The notes under the pieces: generated by a model
What the model saw: the letters and a program-made list of their open reading frames with translations, nothing else
The model's database searches: none
What the model was told of the DNA's origin: nothing
Shown here: positions 40,038 through 49,261 of the stretch, one piece after another
Layout of the letters: each line of letters begins with the position of its first letter
Numbering within the stretch: the stretch's first letter is position 1
Source of the DNA: SMBSF63 sp034003545
GTDB lineage: Bacteria; Chloroflexota; Anaerolineae; Anaerolineales; Anaerolineaceae
DNA length: 64,000 nucleotides
Direction of reading: 5' to 3'
Assembly (NCBI GenBank): GCA_964447155.1
Contig: CAYURM010000003.1
Span: forward strand, 121,308-185,307
Position numbers and translations under genes: made by a program

Positions 40038-41321
40038 ATGAAATCAATTATCAAAACGGTTAAAGGGACGCGGGAATTTTATCCTGAAGAAATGGCGGTA
40101 CGCAACTGGTTGTATGAACAATTACAAGCGGTGTCTAATTCATTTGGGTATCAGGAATATGACGGGCCTTTTCTGGAGACGATCGATCTGTATGCGGCCA
40201 AGTCTGGTGAAGAACTGGTTAAGAAGCAATCTTTTGTGTTTGAAGACCGGGGCGGCGATGAGGTTACCCTGCGTCCGGAGCTGACGCCCAGCCTGGCGCG
40301 GATGGTGGCACAAAAACAGCGCGAGTTGACTTATCCGTTGCGCTGGTGGTCTTTTGGCCCATTCTGGCGCTACGAGAACCCGCAAAAAGGCCGCACGCGC
40401 GAATTTTTCCAGTGGAATGCAGATTTGATCGGTGCTGACAGCCCGGAAGCAGATGCTGAAGTGGTGGCAATTTGTGTGAATTTCTTTAAGCGGGTTGGTT
40501 TAACCCCCGATCAGGTAGAGATCGTGGTCAATGACCGCCAGTTGGTGGATGCTGAACTGGACAAGATCGGGATTGACCAGAAGCTTAAGGCAGTGGTGAT
40601 CCGTCTGGTTGACCGGCGTGACAAGATGCCAGCCAGGGCCTGGGATGAATTTGCCCTTAAATCAGGGTTGACCCAGGCACAGCTTGATGGGTTGAAGATG
40701 ATGCTGTCTAATCATGATTTATGGAAGCATTCCGAAAATCTGACCCGTTTTTTTGCTGCGCTGGTCTGGATGGAAGTCGATGGGTATGTGAATTTTGATC
40801 CGCAGGTCATCCGCGGGCTGGATTATTACACCGGGATCGTTTTTGAAGCCCGGGACCGTGACAAGGAAGGCCGGGCCATCCTCGGCGGTGGTCATTATGG
40901 CAATCTGGTCGGGGATGTCGGTGGTGATGCGCTGCCTGGTGTGGGTTTTGCAATGGGGGATGTGATGATGACGCTGGTATTGGAGAAGTACGGCTGCATT
41001 CCATCCCTGGCAAAGTCGCCCGTGCAGGTGCTGGTTACAGTGTTTGACGAAGAAGGCATGGCAAAAGCTTTTGCTTTGGCACAGGAATTGCGTGATGGGG
41101 GGGTTCGTGCTGCGAGTTATCTTGAATTTGCCAAATTATCCAAGCAGTTTAAGTATGCTGACCGAATTGGCGCGAGGTTTGCTGCCATTGTTGGCCCCGA
41201 TGAAGCAGCGCAGGGACTGGTGACAATCAAGGATATGCAAACGCGTTCTCAGGTGACTGTGCCGGAGGGTAAAATGGTGCAACAATTGAAGGAAATGCTT
41301 GCGGAACAATCGCCCGTGTGA
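40038..41321 (+). CDS. hisS: HisRS, histidyl-tRNA synthetase
   Basis: Class II synthetase that charges tRNA-His. The 427-residue protein has motif 1 (YDGPFLETIDLY), motif 2 (LRPELTPSLAR, RWWSFGPFWRYENPQKGRTREFFQW), the HisRS signature RGLDYYTGIVFE (about 257-268) and a C-terminal HGTP anticodon-binding domain (about 330-420). Start ATG 40038. tRNA-His follows directly. The 39850-40037 gap holds divergent promoter space and no gene. Confidence 0.95.
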   Translation: MKSIIKTVKGTREFYPEEMAVRNWLYEQLQAVSNSFGYQEYDGPFLETIDLYAAKSGEELVKKQSFVFEDRGGDEVTLRPELTPSLARMVAQKQRELTYPLRWWSFGPFWRYENPQKGRTREFFQWNADLIGADSPEADAEVVAICVNFFKRVGLTPDQVEIVVNDRQLVDAELDKIGIDQKLKAVVIRLVDRRDKMPARAWDEFALKSGLTQAQLDGLKMMLSNHDLWKHSENLTRFFAALVWMEVDGYVNFDPQVIRGLDYYTGIVFEARDRDKEGRAILGGGHYGNLVGDVGGDALPGVGFAMGDVMMTLVLEKYGCIPSLAKSPVQVLVTVFDEEGMAKAFALAQELRDGGVRAASYLEFAKLSKQFKYADRIGARFAAIVGPDEAAQGLVTIKDMQTRSQVTVPEGKMVQQLKEMLAEQSPV

Positions 41322-41341
41322 TAGAATTTGGTCTCGATATG

Positions 41342-41416
41342 GTGGCTGTAGCTCAATGGCAGAGCTCCGCACTGTGGATGCGGTGGTTGTGGGTTCGACC
41401 CCCATCAGCCACCCCA
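41342..41416 (+). tRNA. tRNA-His (anticodon GTG)
   Basis: Cloverleaf: acceptor GTGGCTG (41342-41348)/CAGCCAC (41406-41412), D-stem GCTC/GAGC, anticodon stem CCGCA/TGCGG with loop CTGTGGA (GTG, His), T-arm GTGGG/CCCAT with TTCGACC. Discriminator C73 and an encoded CCA (41414-41416). G at 41341 pairs with C73 as the G-1 unique to tRNA-His. It starts 20 nt after the hisS stop. Confidence 0.97.
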
Positions 41417-41426
41417 TATGAAAATC

Positions 41427-41454
41427 AGACCTGCGTTTTGCGGGTCTTTTTTTG
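41427..41454 (+). terminator. Terminator after tRNA-His
   Basis: AGACC-t-GC (41427-41434) pairs with GC-g-GGTCT (41440-41447), followed by a run of seven T. It ends the hisS-tRNA-His unit. Confidence 0.85.
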
Positions 41455-41633
41455 TTAGGAGGATCGATTGGTTGATCCATAAAAATGGGTATTTGCATTT
41501 GTTGATCGTGTGAATTCAGCCAGCGTATCATCATCCTGTTCAGGCTTCTTATGATAAAATTGATTTATCAATGAAAACTACCCAAAATTAAGAAATATTA
41601 CAAAACAATCTTAATAAAAAAGAGGAGAATCCC

Positions 41634-41900
41634 ATGCCTGAAGTAAAAATCGTTGTTACCCATAAGGTAGGATTACACGCTCGTCCGGCTGCAATTTTTG
41701 TAAAGGCTGCCAACAAGTTCGCAGCGGATATTCAGGTCACCAAAGATGACCGTACGATCAACGCCAAGAGTATTTTGAGCGTGTTGACCCTGGGTGTCAA
41801 TCAAGGCTCTGAAATCACGATTCATGCTGAGGGTGAGGATGCTGAGGCTGCATTGCAGGAACTTGTCGCTTTGGTCAAAGATGATTTCGGAGAAAAATAA
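41634..41900 (+). CDS. ptsH: HPr, phosphocarrier protein
   Basis: Phosphocarrier of the PTS. The 88-residue protein has the active His in GLHARPAA (His15) and the regulatory Ser region INAKSILSVLTLG (Ser46 type). AGAGGAG precedes ATG 41634. Its TAA overlaps the ATG of Enzyme I (TAATG). No EII permease is present here, so it may serve sugar uptake encoded elsewhere or a regulatory phosphorelay. Confidence 0.95.
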   Translation: MPEVKIVVTHKVGLHARPAAIFVKAANKFAADIQVTKDDRTINAKSILSVLTLGVNQGSEITIHAEGEDAEAALQELVALVKDDFGEK

Positions 41901-43630
41901 TGATCAAACTTGAGGGAACGGGGGCCTCGCGAGGGATTGCCATTGGTCCAGTCTTTCAATTCCGCCGCATTAAATTGGTTGTTAGTCCTCGTGAGGTTAC
42001 AGATATTGAGGCTGAAATTCATCGGTTGAACGATGCTATTGATCTTGCTGAAGAGCAGCTGAAGCAGGTGCATGAAAAAGCAATCAAAGAGGCGGCAGCA
42101 AGTGAGGCTGAAATTTTCGAAGCACATTTGATGATGCTTCGAGACCCGGAATTGTGGGGTCAGGTGGAGTCTTCTGTACAAGCTGAGGGTATCAATGTTG
42201 AGCAGGCGCTGGTGAATGTGACCAGTACCTTCACGGAGATGCTCAAAGTGATGGACGATGAGTATTTTGCTGCCCGCGCTTTGGACGTTCAGGATGTGTC
42301 AGACCGGGTATTACGGATTTTGCTGGGTGTGGCCGAATCTCCGACGGCAGATTTGAATGAGCCATCCATCATTTTTGCGGATGATTTGACCCCTTCTGAT
42401 ACGATTTTACTGGACAAGTCCCTCGTGTTAGGTTTCTGTACTGCCGAAGGTTCGGCTACGTCTCATTCAGCTATTCTGGCACGCGGTCTTGGGTTGCCGG
42501 CGGTCGCCGGGGCCGGCAGGGCTGTGCTGGAAATTGAAAATGGTACGCCGCTGGTGATGGATGGGAGCAAGGGATTGTTGCTGCTCAATCCTGATGAAGA
42601 TACCGTGAGGGTGTATCGTGAGCGCGCAGCATTGGTGAAGATGGTTCGGGAAAATGCATTGAAGCAAGCAGCAGAGCCTGCCATCACTGCTGACGGACGT
42701 GAGGTTGAAGTTGGCGCCAATATTGGTAACGTTGAGGATGCTCATTCAGCAGTGGAAAATGGAGCAGATGGCGTTGGGTTGCTGCGCACTGAATTTCTTT
42801 ATCTGGAACGCGCGTCTTTGCCAACAGAAGATGAGCAGTATGATGCTTATCAAGCGATCATGGATGTGATGGGAAAACGTCCACTGGTTTTGCGTACGCT
42901 GGATGCCGGCGGTGACAAAGAGATCGTCTATCTGGATATGCCCAAAGAGATGAATCCTTTCCTCGGCGAGCGGGCGATTCGACTGTGTTTTGCTCATCCA
43001 GAATTGCTGAAAACGCAGCTTCGTGCTGCGCTGCGCGCCAGCGTAGGGCATAATTTAAAAATCATGTTTCCGATGATTGCTACCCTGGATGAAGTGCGCC
43101 GCGCGCGGGCTATTCTTGAAGAGTGTCAGGCAGAACTGCTTGCCGAGGGGAAAGAGGTGGCAGAGGACATTGAAGTGGGGATCATGGTTGAAATTCCTGC
43201 TGCTGCGGTGATGGCAGATCAGCTGGCGAAGGAAGTAGATTTCTTCTCGATTGGTACGAATGACCTCAGCCAGTATACTCTGGCTGCTGACCGCACCAAT
43301 GCCCGGGTGGCTCATCTTTCGAATGCTTTTCAGCCGGCTGTACTGCGTTTGGTCCGCGATGTGGTGCGCGCGGCGCACGCTTATGATAAATGGGCGGGGA
43401 TGTGTGGAGAGTTGGCCGGTGAACCGCTGGCAGTACCGCTTTTGATTGGTTTGGGCCTGGATGAATTCAGTATGAGCCCGCCGATGGTGCCGTTGGTCAA
43501 GCAGATCATTCGCGGGTTGGATGCGGAAGATATGCGCGGTTTGGCGACTGAGGCTTTGAATCTGGAATCGCCGGAAGCCATTAAAGCGCTGGTGAAATCC
43601 AGGGTACCGCTTGCGAATGTTGAGATGTGA
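41900..43630 (+). CDS. ptsI: Enzyme I, PEP-protein phosphotransferase
   Basis: Transfers phosphate from PEP to HPr. The 576-residue protein shows the N-terminal HPr-binding domain, the phospho-His in GSATSHSAILARGLGLPAV (about 186-204) and the PEP-binding TIM barrel (LLRTEFLYLER, FFSIGTNDLSQYTLAADR, MCGELAGEP). Translationally coupled to ptsH by a TAATG overlap. Followed by a strong terminator. Confidence 0.95.
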   Translation: MIKLEGTGASRGIAIGPVFQFRRIKLVVSPREVTDIEAEIHRLNDAIDLAEEQLKQVHEKAIKEAAASEAEIFEAHLMMLRDPELWGQVESSVQAEGINVEQALVNVTSTFTEMLKVMDDEYFAARALDVQDVSDRVLRILLGVAESPTADLNEPSIIFADDLTPSDTILLDKSLVLGFCTAEGSATSHSAILARGLGLPAVAGAGRAVLEIENGTPLVMDGSKGLLLLNPDEDTVRVYRERAALVKMVRENALKQAAEPAITADGREVEVGANIGNVEDAHSAVENGADGVGLLRTEFLYLERASLPTEDEQYDAYQAIMDVMGKRPLVLRTLDAGGDKEIVYLDMPKEMNPFLGERAIRLCFAHPELLKTQLRAALRASVGHNLKIMFPMIATLDEVRRARAILEECQAELLAEGKEVAEDIEVGIMVEIPAAAVMADQLAKEVDFFSIGTNDLSQYTLAADRTNARVAHLSNAFQPAVLRLVRDVVRAAHAYDKWAGMCGELAGEPLAVPLLIGLGLDEFSMSPPMVPLVKQIIRGLDAEDMRGLATEALNLESPEAIKALVKSRVPLANVEM

Positions 43631-43652
43631 GCAGATTTGTTGTTGAATATAA

Positions 43653-43678
43653 AACCGGTCACTGAACAGCGACCGGTT
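43653..43678 (+). terminator. Terminator after ptsI
   Basis: AACCGGTC (43653-43660) / GACCGGTT (43671-43678), 10-nt loop, then a T run. The A-rich flank on the other side makes it bidirectional in principle. Confidence 0.9.
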
Positions 43679-43775
43679 TTTTTATTGTGGGGGTTTATGG
43701 GTGTAAGGGATTCTTCATTAGCGCCTGGCGGCTATGGGCGAGGCATGCGTTGGTACTACGAAGGCGGGGTGGGGA

Positions 43776-44624
43776 TCAAATATGCTCGCTGTAGACCAGC
43801 TTGCTGCCGACCGGCAGACCGGTAATATCGGCGACCATGGGGCATTTGACTTTGAACAGGAAATAGACATTGTAGTGTGTGCCGCCCAATGATTCGAAAT
43901 TGGCCTGGCCTTTGGCAATGATGACGGGGGCAGAATTGAGCAAGTCCAGGAATTCTTTGCTGGAACGCTGCGGTACAACACCAACAGCATCGACGCCGGT
44001 TTCGTGGATGGGCACAATCTTGTCCAGGCCAACCGCTTCGGCATCTTCGCGCAGGGCGTCGTTCAGCACAGGACCGCTTTTGACCACATAGCGCAGGTCT
44101 TTGTGGCGAATCGTTTCGATAAAAACACGGTCAAAGACCGTCTCGCCAGCATTATCGGCCAGGTAGAGCGCCCAGGGGGCTTTTTCCAATTCGGTTTTCA
44201 GATGGGTAGTGTGGTCTACGGTGAGGGAATCGGCCAGGTCTTTTTCGATATCTTGATCAAGATTGATGGTTTCGGCAGCCCCAAAGTCAATGATATTGCC
44301 AATCACTGCAATGCGGGCTGCCATTTCAAACGGATCTTCAGATTTGGCAACCATTTGCTTAAGCATTGGGTAAAAAGCCATTGCCTGTTGCGTGCTGGTC
44401 TTTTTGACTTCACGATAATTGTCGCTGCAATGGGTTTCTTCGCGGATGGCGCGATGGATGGATTCGCTCATTTGGGGTGGCGTGGCGTCAGCAGGCGAGT
44501 CAGCCAGGATTTGCATGGTGCGCAGCAGGGCCCGGCGCTGGGTGGCTTCGTCTGCCCCAGAGAAGCGGGCGGCTTGCAGGGTCTGGCGCATGAAGCAGGC
44601 ATAACAGTCTAAATGGAGTTTCAA
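43776..44624 (-). CDS. DUF89/ARMT1-like metal-dependent phosphatase
   Basis: A 282-residue protein of the DUF89 damage-control phosphatase family. It starts with the family Cys motif LDCYACFMRQ. It has GNIIDFGAAE (about 132-141), the metal-ligand segment LYLADNAGETVFDRV (about 172-186), SGPVLNDAL and AKGQANFESL near the C-terminus. These enzymes hydrolyse damaged or excess sugar and cofactor phosphates. TTG 44624 is preferred (GGAA upstream, next to the family's first residues) over upstream in-frame starts. It stands alone between ptsI and the glycan block. Confidence 0.85.
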   Translation of the reverse strand: MKLHLDCYACFMRQTLQAARFSGADEATQRRALLRTMQILADSPADATPPQMSESIHRAIREETHCSDNYREVKKTSTQQAMAFYPMLKQMVAKSEDPFEMAARIAVIGNIIDFGAAETINLDQDIEKDLADSLTVDHTTHLKTELEKAPWALYLADNAGETVFDRVFIETIRHKDLRYVVKSGPVLNDALREDAEAVGLDKIVPIHETGVDAVGVVPQRSSKEFLDLLNSAPVIIAKGQANFESLGGTHYNVYFLFKVKCPMVADITGLPVGSKLVYSEHI

Positions 44625-44771
44625 AGTTTTTTCCTGTCTTTCAAAAATAAGGTTTTTTTCAATCTGTGTGTGTTTTCTGTGAAAACCATCACAATCCATC
44701 CCTGCGAAGGGTTCCTGTTTTACGGTTTGATCACAAAACAAGCAGGAAGGTAGTCGATTTTTAGGATTGTG

Positions 44772-46016
44772 TTATTCATTTTTCATGATGATCGCCTGGA
44801 AGCCGAGGGACTGCCAGGACTGCATGAATACCGGATTGCTGCGCTGGTAGAATTTGCCGCCATCCAGGATGGTCACGCTGGATGGATTGTAGCCAATCAC
44901 TATGACAGCGTGCTGGTAGGGGGCGACGAGGGTCCTGTCACCTTCCGAGTCAAGATAGGGCACAGAGGAACCGGGCTCGACCAATCCTGTGACCCATACA
45001 ATCACGGGGCGTCCCGCTGCGACTTCCTTTTTGATGCCGTTCAGGGAGAAAGCGTGTACCGCATGCGCATTGAGGCCGTATTGCTGGAGCAGCTTTGCCA
45101 CCGGTTCGGCGTGGACGCCGTAAGGGGCGGGAGGGATCTGTCCCCAGGCGCCAAATACGCTGCCCACAAAGCCTTTGTCGGGGTTGTCAGAGACGGGCAG
45201 GCGGTCCTGAAATTCATATTCATTGATTTTGTGTCCAAAATAGGCTGCCCAGTCCGTGGCCGCGCTGGCTTCGCAGCTCAGGGGCATCTTCTGGATGTCT
45301 CCGGTGATGTCAGTGATATGCGCCTGTGCGGGCGGGAGCAAGGGGTAAATGGTTGGCGAAACCGTGGGTGTCGGCGTTGGTTGAGCTGTCTCGGTTGAGG
45401 TGAGCGTGATGGTAGCTGTCGCAGTTGGTGTTGGGGTATAGGTTGGGGCAGGGGTAAACGTCAAGGTTGGCAATGGCATTTCGGTAGGCAGCAGCGGTTG
45501 AAAGGGTGTGGAACTGGAACCAGCCGCCAGGACAGCAGAGTGTGAAGCTTGGGTGCTGTTGATGACACGAGTGGATGTGCCCAGGTTGGCGGCGAAGACT
45601 TGTATGGCCGGAGTTTGGCGCCAGAGGAAGATGCCGCCTGCAACGAAACTGAACAGGCCAACCAGGATGAGTGTGAGAAACAGTGGAAGGAACTTGTTTT
45701 TCTTTTTTTGCGCAGGTTGTGGCTTGGCTGCGATGGCAGGTTGGGTTTGCAACGGCACAGGCTGTCTGTTGTTCAACTCCGCCAGACGTTTTTTCGCAGC
45801 CCGGTTATTGGGCTGCGTTTTGAGTACACGTTCGAGACATTGGATGATTTTCTGTGGGTCATCCAGAAGGAGAGATAAAAGATACCATGCGCGCGGGTGG
45901 ACGGGATCGAGCTTCAATGCTTGTGCCAGGGTACGCCTGGCGGCATCTTTTTGCCCGTGTCTGGCTTGTTGTAACGCTTTGGCGACAAGTGTATCGGCGT
46001 TGATCCCGGTTTGCAC
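44772..46016 (-). CDS. Membrane-anchored C39-like peptidase with TPR
   Basis: A 414-residue protein: TPR-like repeats in the cytosolic N-terminus (about 8-75, ALKLDPVHPRAWYLLSLLL, VLKTQPNNRAAKKRLAEL), a membrane helix (about 110-133), a Thr/Pro-rich extracellular linker (about 165-245) and a C39_2-type peptidase domain (about 255-410) with Cys in LSCEASA, His in YQHAVIVIGYN and Asp in TILDGG. It probably cleaves or cross-links an outside target. GTG 46016 is chosen: it follows the nucleoside phosphorylase stop and has AGG about 9 nt upstream. Confidence 0.8.
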   Translation of the reverse strand: MQTGINADTLVAKALQQARHGQKDAARRTLAQALKLDPVHPRAWYLLSLLLDDPQKIIQCLERVLKTQPNNRAAKKRLAELNNRQPVPLQTQPAIAAKPQPAQKKKNKFLPLFLTLILVGLFSFVAGGIFLWRQTPAIQVFAANLGTSTRVINSTQASHSAVLAAGSSSTPFQPLLPTEMPLPTLTFTPAPTYTPTPTATATITLTSTETAQPTPTPTVSPTIYPLLPPAQAHITDITGDIQKMPLSCEASAATDWAAYFGHKINEYEFQDRLPVSDNPDKGFVGSVFGAWGQIPPAPYGVHAEPVAKLLQQYGLNAHAVHAFSLNGIKKEVAAGRPVIVWVTGLVEPGSSVPYLDSEGDRTLVAPYQHAVIVIGYNPSSVTILDGGKFYQRSNPVFMQSWQSLGFQAIIMKNE

Positions 46017-46021
46017 GATCT

Positions 46022-46747
46022 TTAGCCTGCCCTGTCGGCACGGGCAATCGCCAGCATACCGTCCAGGGCGATTTGGATGGTTTGGTCCTGGCCGCTCTGG
46101 TAGTCGGCTTGACCCCATTCCGGTTTGATCTCGGTGGCGGTGCCGTCAGAGGTGAACATAGCAGCAGTGCGCCAGCGGCGGTATGTGCCGAGGATGAAAA
46201 GGGTGTCGCTTTCCATCTCGATATATACCGCGCCAATTTTGCTCCACAAGGCATGGATATTGGCGTCATTGGGGGCGTAGAAAGCGTCTGTAGTGATGCC
46301 TATGCCGACGGTGGGGAGAATGCCGTGGTTTTCGGCAGCCTCGACCAGGGCGCGTGTCATGGCGAAATCAGGGACGGCGGGGTATGCTAACGGCAAGTAG
46401 GCATTGGCTGTGCCGCCAAAGCGCACGGTGCCATTGGAGATGATCACGTCACCAGGTTTTTGAAATTCCTGAAACACGCCGCAGGAGCCAACGCGCAGAA
46501 AGGTGTCTGCGCCCATGTGGGCCAGTTCTTCCAGGGCAATGGCAACGGCCGGTCCGCCCATACCGGTGCCAATGACAGTCATAAAAACACCCTGATATGT
46601 GCCGGAGAAAACAATATAGCCGCGGTTTTCAAGGATCAGCCGGCAGTCATTAAGCTGAGCGGCGATCTTGCGGGCGCGTGTTTGGTCACCAGGACAAAAA
46701 ACATAACGGGAAATATCGGAGGGATCGCAAGGCAGATGGTGTTCCAT
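46022..46747 (-). CDS. Nucleoside phosphorylase (PNP/UDP family)
   Basis: A 241-residue PNP_UDP_1 family enzyme that splits a nucleoside with phosphate. Landmarks: FCPGDQTRARKIA (phosphate/ribose), IGTGMGGPA, RVGSCG (about 82-87) and YIEMESDTLF (about 171-180), the ribose-binding Met-Glu motif. DGTATEIKPEW closes the base site. Uridine phosphorylase is the closest type; substrate not certain. It is 5 nt upstream of the peptidase gene. Confidence 0.9.
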   Translation of the reverse strand: MEHHLPCDPSDISRYVFCPGDQTRARKIAAQLNDCRLILENRGYIVFSGTYQGVFMTVIGTGMGGPAVAIALEELAHMGADTFLRVGSCGVFQEFQKPGDVIISNGTVRFGGTANAYLPLAYPAVPDFAMTRALVEAAENHGILPTVGIGITTDAFYAPNDANIHALWSKIGAVYIEMESDTLFILGTYRRWRTAAMFTSDGTATEIKPEWGQADYQSGQDQTIQIALDGMLAIARADRAG

Positions 46748-46771
46748 AAATGGCTCCTGATGGAAAAAAAC

Positions 46772-47899
46772 TTAAAACATAAACTGGCGAATGGCTTTAA
46801 TGACTTGCTGCTGCATTTCTGGTTCCAGGCTGTTGTGGAAGGGAAGGCGTAAAAGCCGGTCACTGACATTTTCAGTGATCGGGCAGTCGCCCGGCTGGCC
46901 ACCGAATTTTTGGCCCATGTCAGAGAGGTGTAAGGGCAGGTAGTGGAAAACAGTAAGGATATGGTTTTCTTTCAAATACGACATCAACCTTGTGCGGATT
47001 TTCAGTGAGGGCAATAAGATGTAGTACATGTGATAAGCCTGCTCGCAGTGTTCGGGGACATGGGGAAGCTGAACACCGTTGGCGGCTGCCCAATCTGCCA
47101 GCCCATTCTGGTAGGTATCCCAGATGAGTTTACGTTTGTTCTGGATGGTTTCGTATCTTTCAAACTGGGCATAGAGCAGGGCAGCGAGGATATCGGAAAG
47201 CAGGTAGCTGGAGCCGACATCGACCCAGGTGTACTTGTCGACCATGCCGCGGAAGAAGCGGCTGCGGTTGGTGCCTTTTTCGCGGATGATCTCGGCACGT
47301 TCGATCAGCGCGGGGTCGTTGATCAACAGGGCGCCGCCCTCGCCGCAGGAGAAGTTCTTGGTTTCATGGAAGCTTTGGCTGGCAAGGCTGCCAAATGTGC
47401 CCAGGTACTGGCCCTTGTACTTGCCGAACAGGCCGTGAGCGTTGTCTTCGACGACGGCTATGTTGGCGTCGTTGGCGACCTCCAGGATGGCGTCCATCTC
47501 GCAGCCTACACCGGCGTAATGCACGGGGACGATGGCTTTGGTGTTGGGGGTGATCAGACCGGGCAGGAGGTTTTCGTCAAGGTTGAGCGTGTCCGGGCGG
47601 ACGTCAATAAAGACGGGTTTTGCGCCGCGCAAAACAAAGGCATTGACCGTGGAGACGAAGGTGAAAGACGGGATAATGACTTCATCCCCCGGCTGGATGT
47701 CAAGGAGGAGGGCCATCATTTCCAGCGCGTGGGTGCAGGAAGAAGTCAGCAGGGCTTTTTTGACGCCGAGTTTTTCTTCCAGGAAGGCGTGGCAGCGTTT
47801 TGAAAATTCGCCGTCGCCGGAGACATGCGCGTTTTTATATGCCTGGGCGATGTATTCAAATTCTTTGCCAACAATGGTTGGCTGGTTGAAGTCGATCAT
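46772..47899 (-). CDS. DegT/WecE-type sugar aminotransferase
   Basis: A PLP aminotransferase of the DegT/DnrJ/EryC1/StrS family, 375 residues, resembling WecE/RffA, which makes dTDP-4-amino-4,6-dideoxygalactose. It starts with DFNQPTIVGKEFEYIAQA. The PLP Lys lies in SFHETKNFSCGEGGAL (about 180-195), and DNAHGLFG precedes it. It heads a likely amino-sugar part of a surface-glycan set with methyltransferase, WbqC and glycosyltransferase genes. The exact nucleotide sugar is not known. Confidence 0.92.
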   Translation of the reverse strand: MIDFNQPTIVGKEFEYIAQAYKNAHVSGDGEFSKRCHAFLEEKLGVKKALLTSSCTHALEMMALLLDIQPGDEVIIPSFTFVSTVNAFVLRGAKPVFIDVRPDTLNLDENLLPGLITPNTKAIVPVHYAGVGCEMDAILEVANDANIAVVEDNAHGLFGKYKGQYLGTFGSLASQSFHETKNFSCGEGGALLINDPALIERAEIIREKGTNRSRFFRGMVDKYTWVDVGSSYLLSDILAALLYAQFERYETIQNKRKLIWDTYQNGLADWAAANGVQLPHVPEHCEQAYHMYYILLPSLKIRTRLMSYLKENHILTVFHYLPLHLSDMGQKFGGQPGDCPITENVSDRLLRLPFHNSLEPEMQQQVIKAIRQFMF

Positions 47900-47911
47900 G
47901 ATCCTTTAAAA

Positions 47912-48547
47912 TCAGCTTTCTTTTCTGACGATGATGGTGAAGTCATAGAGGTCGTAATCATGCAGGAGGGCTACATTTTTGGAGAAATGGATCTTGCAGT
48001 AATCAAACAGGAAAGAGGGATCAGCATAATACAGATCTGGCCGCATCCGGTCGGCATCGGAGTATTTGGTGAGGAAATTGGCAGAGAAGCCGCGCGAGCT
48101 GAAATCGTTCATTTCCGTCAAAGAATTTACTACAAATTCTGTCCAGGTATTGTATTCCGCTTCCAGTTTCATATTGAAAACACCGCAGGCGAGAGCATAG
48201 TCAACCGGGGGAATATCGCTTAATTGGGCAGTAAACGAAACACCCGGAACGCCGACAAAACGGCGCCGGGCAGCCAGCACCATATCTTCAACGATGTCGT
48301 AGCCGATATAGTCGGAGACGGGAATGTGTTTTGCCATAAAATAATCCGCCAACGCACCGTATCCGCAGCCGTAGTCGAGAACGGAGACAGGTTCCTTGTT
48401 GGGGGCGATGACTTTGGCTAGCTGATCGAAACGCGGCTCCCGCGCTTCTTCGCTGTTCCAGTCCACGCCTTTTGGGGTGGTACCGTGTGTTTTCAGGGTG
48501 CTGCTAAAATAGTCGCGTACGTTGTTTAAGCTGTCATTATTTTCCAT
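47912..48547 (-). CDS. Class I SAM-dependent methyltransferase (glycan set)
   Basis: A 211-residue methyltransferase with motif I VLDYGCGYGALADYF (about 57-71), motif II IGYDIVEDMVLAARRRF and motif IV VDYALACGVFNMKLE. It fits sugar or lipid-linked substrates seen in polysaccharide loci. It lies between wbqC and the aminotransferase with 15- and 12-nt gaps, so it is in one operon with them. Confidence 0.88.
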   Translation of the reverse strand: MENNDSLNNVRDYFSSTLKTHGTTPKGVDWNSEEAREPRFDQLAKVIAPNKEPVSVLDYGCGYGALADYFMAKHIPVSDYIGYDIVEDMVLAARRRFVGVPGVSFTAQLSDIPPVDYALACGVFNMKLEAEYNTWTEFVVNSLTEMNDFSSRGFSANFLTKYSDADRMRPDLYYADPSFLFDYCKIHFSKNVALLHDYDLYDFTIIVRKES

Positions 48548-48562
48548 GTGTGCCTCTGAAAA

Positions 48563-49261
48563 TTATAGAATGTAGTCTATTGCTTTTGGCCCGTGCATGA
48601 AGAGCAGATCCAGCACGCTGACCTGCGGGTCAAATGGCGGGTAAAGCTGCTCGTATTTGGGGTAATCATACCTCATATACTCCAGCGAGATACCGGCCTG
48701 GGTGAATGGTTCAGGATCGATGTAGTCTTTTGCCGAAGGGCCGGAGATGTAATGGGTAATGCCCAGTCGGGTGAGAATTTGGATGAGGCGATCTGTTTTT
48801 TGACCGCTGATATGATCCAGCTCAGATGAGCGGGTAAATTGTGTGGACGCGATCCCGATTGCCCGGGCCAACTGGATGGTGGTATCGATGGTGAAGTCGG
48901 CCAGCAGGGTTGGATGGCTCTCGTAAAAATTGGAGATGAGGGGGGCGAAATGCTCAAAATAGGGCGCCTTGGCATACGCCAGTTCCAGGGCGGTCCAGTG
49001 CTTGCGGTTCCAGTTCTGATTCCAGTTGATCTCGATCTGGTTGACAGGAGTCTGGTTTTTCTCAACCCCTTTGGAGAAGACGGGGATGGTCAGCCATTGT
49101 GAGCCGGACGGGGTTTTGATGCGGTTGCGGTTGCGCCAGCCGTGTTTGTCATATTTGACATCGTCATAAAAAACAAAGACATCCGCTTTGGCGATCTGGT
49201 GGAAATAACCGCGCCAGGGGATGTAGGAGGGCTGGAGAATAACACCGGTTTTACCGGGCAT
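48563..49261 (-). CDS. WbqC family protein
   Basis: A 232-residue WbqC-like protein, a family found in O-antigen and capsule loci with an unresolved role. The signature N-terminus ILQPSYIPWRGYFHQIAKAD, then VFYDDVKYDKHGWRNRNRIK, is intact. Its ATG overlaps the TGA of the glycosyltransferase by one base (TGATG), so they are coupled. Usually found with DegT aminotransferases and dTDP-sugar methyltransferases, as here. Confidence 0.9.
   Translation of the reverse strand: MPGKTGVILQPSYIPWRGYFHQIAKADVFVFYDDVKYDKHGWRNRNRIKTPSGSQWLTIPVFSKGVEKNQTPVNQIEINWNQNWNRKHWTALELAYAKAPYFEHFAPLISNFYESHPTLLADFTIDTTIQLARAIGIASTQFTRSSELDHISGQKTDRLIQILTRLGITHYISGPSAKDYIDPEPFTQAGISLEYMRYDYPKYEQLYPPFDPQVSVLDLLFMHGPKAIDYIL

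Noticed and set aside
41900..43630. Complete PTS sugar uptake system
   Set aside because: Only HPr and Enzyme I are present. No EII component lies nearby, so transport is not shown.
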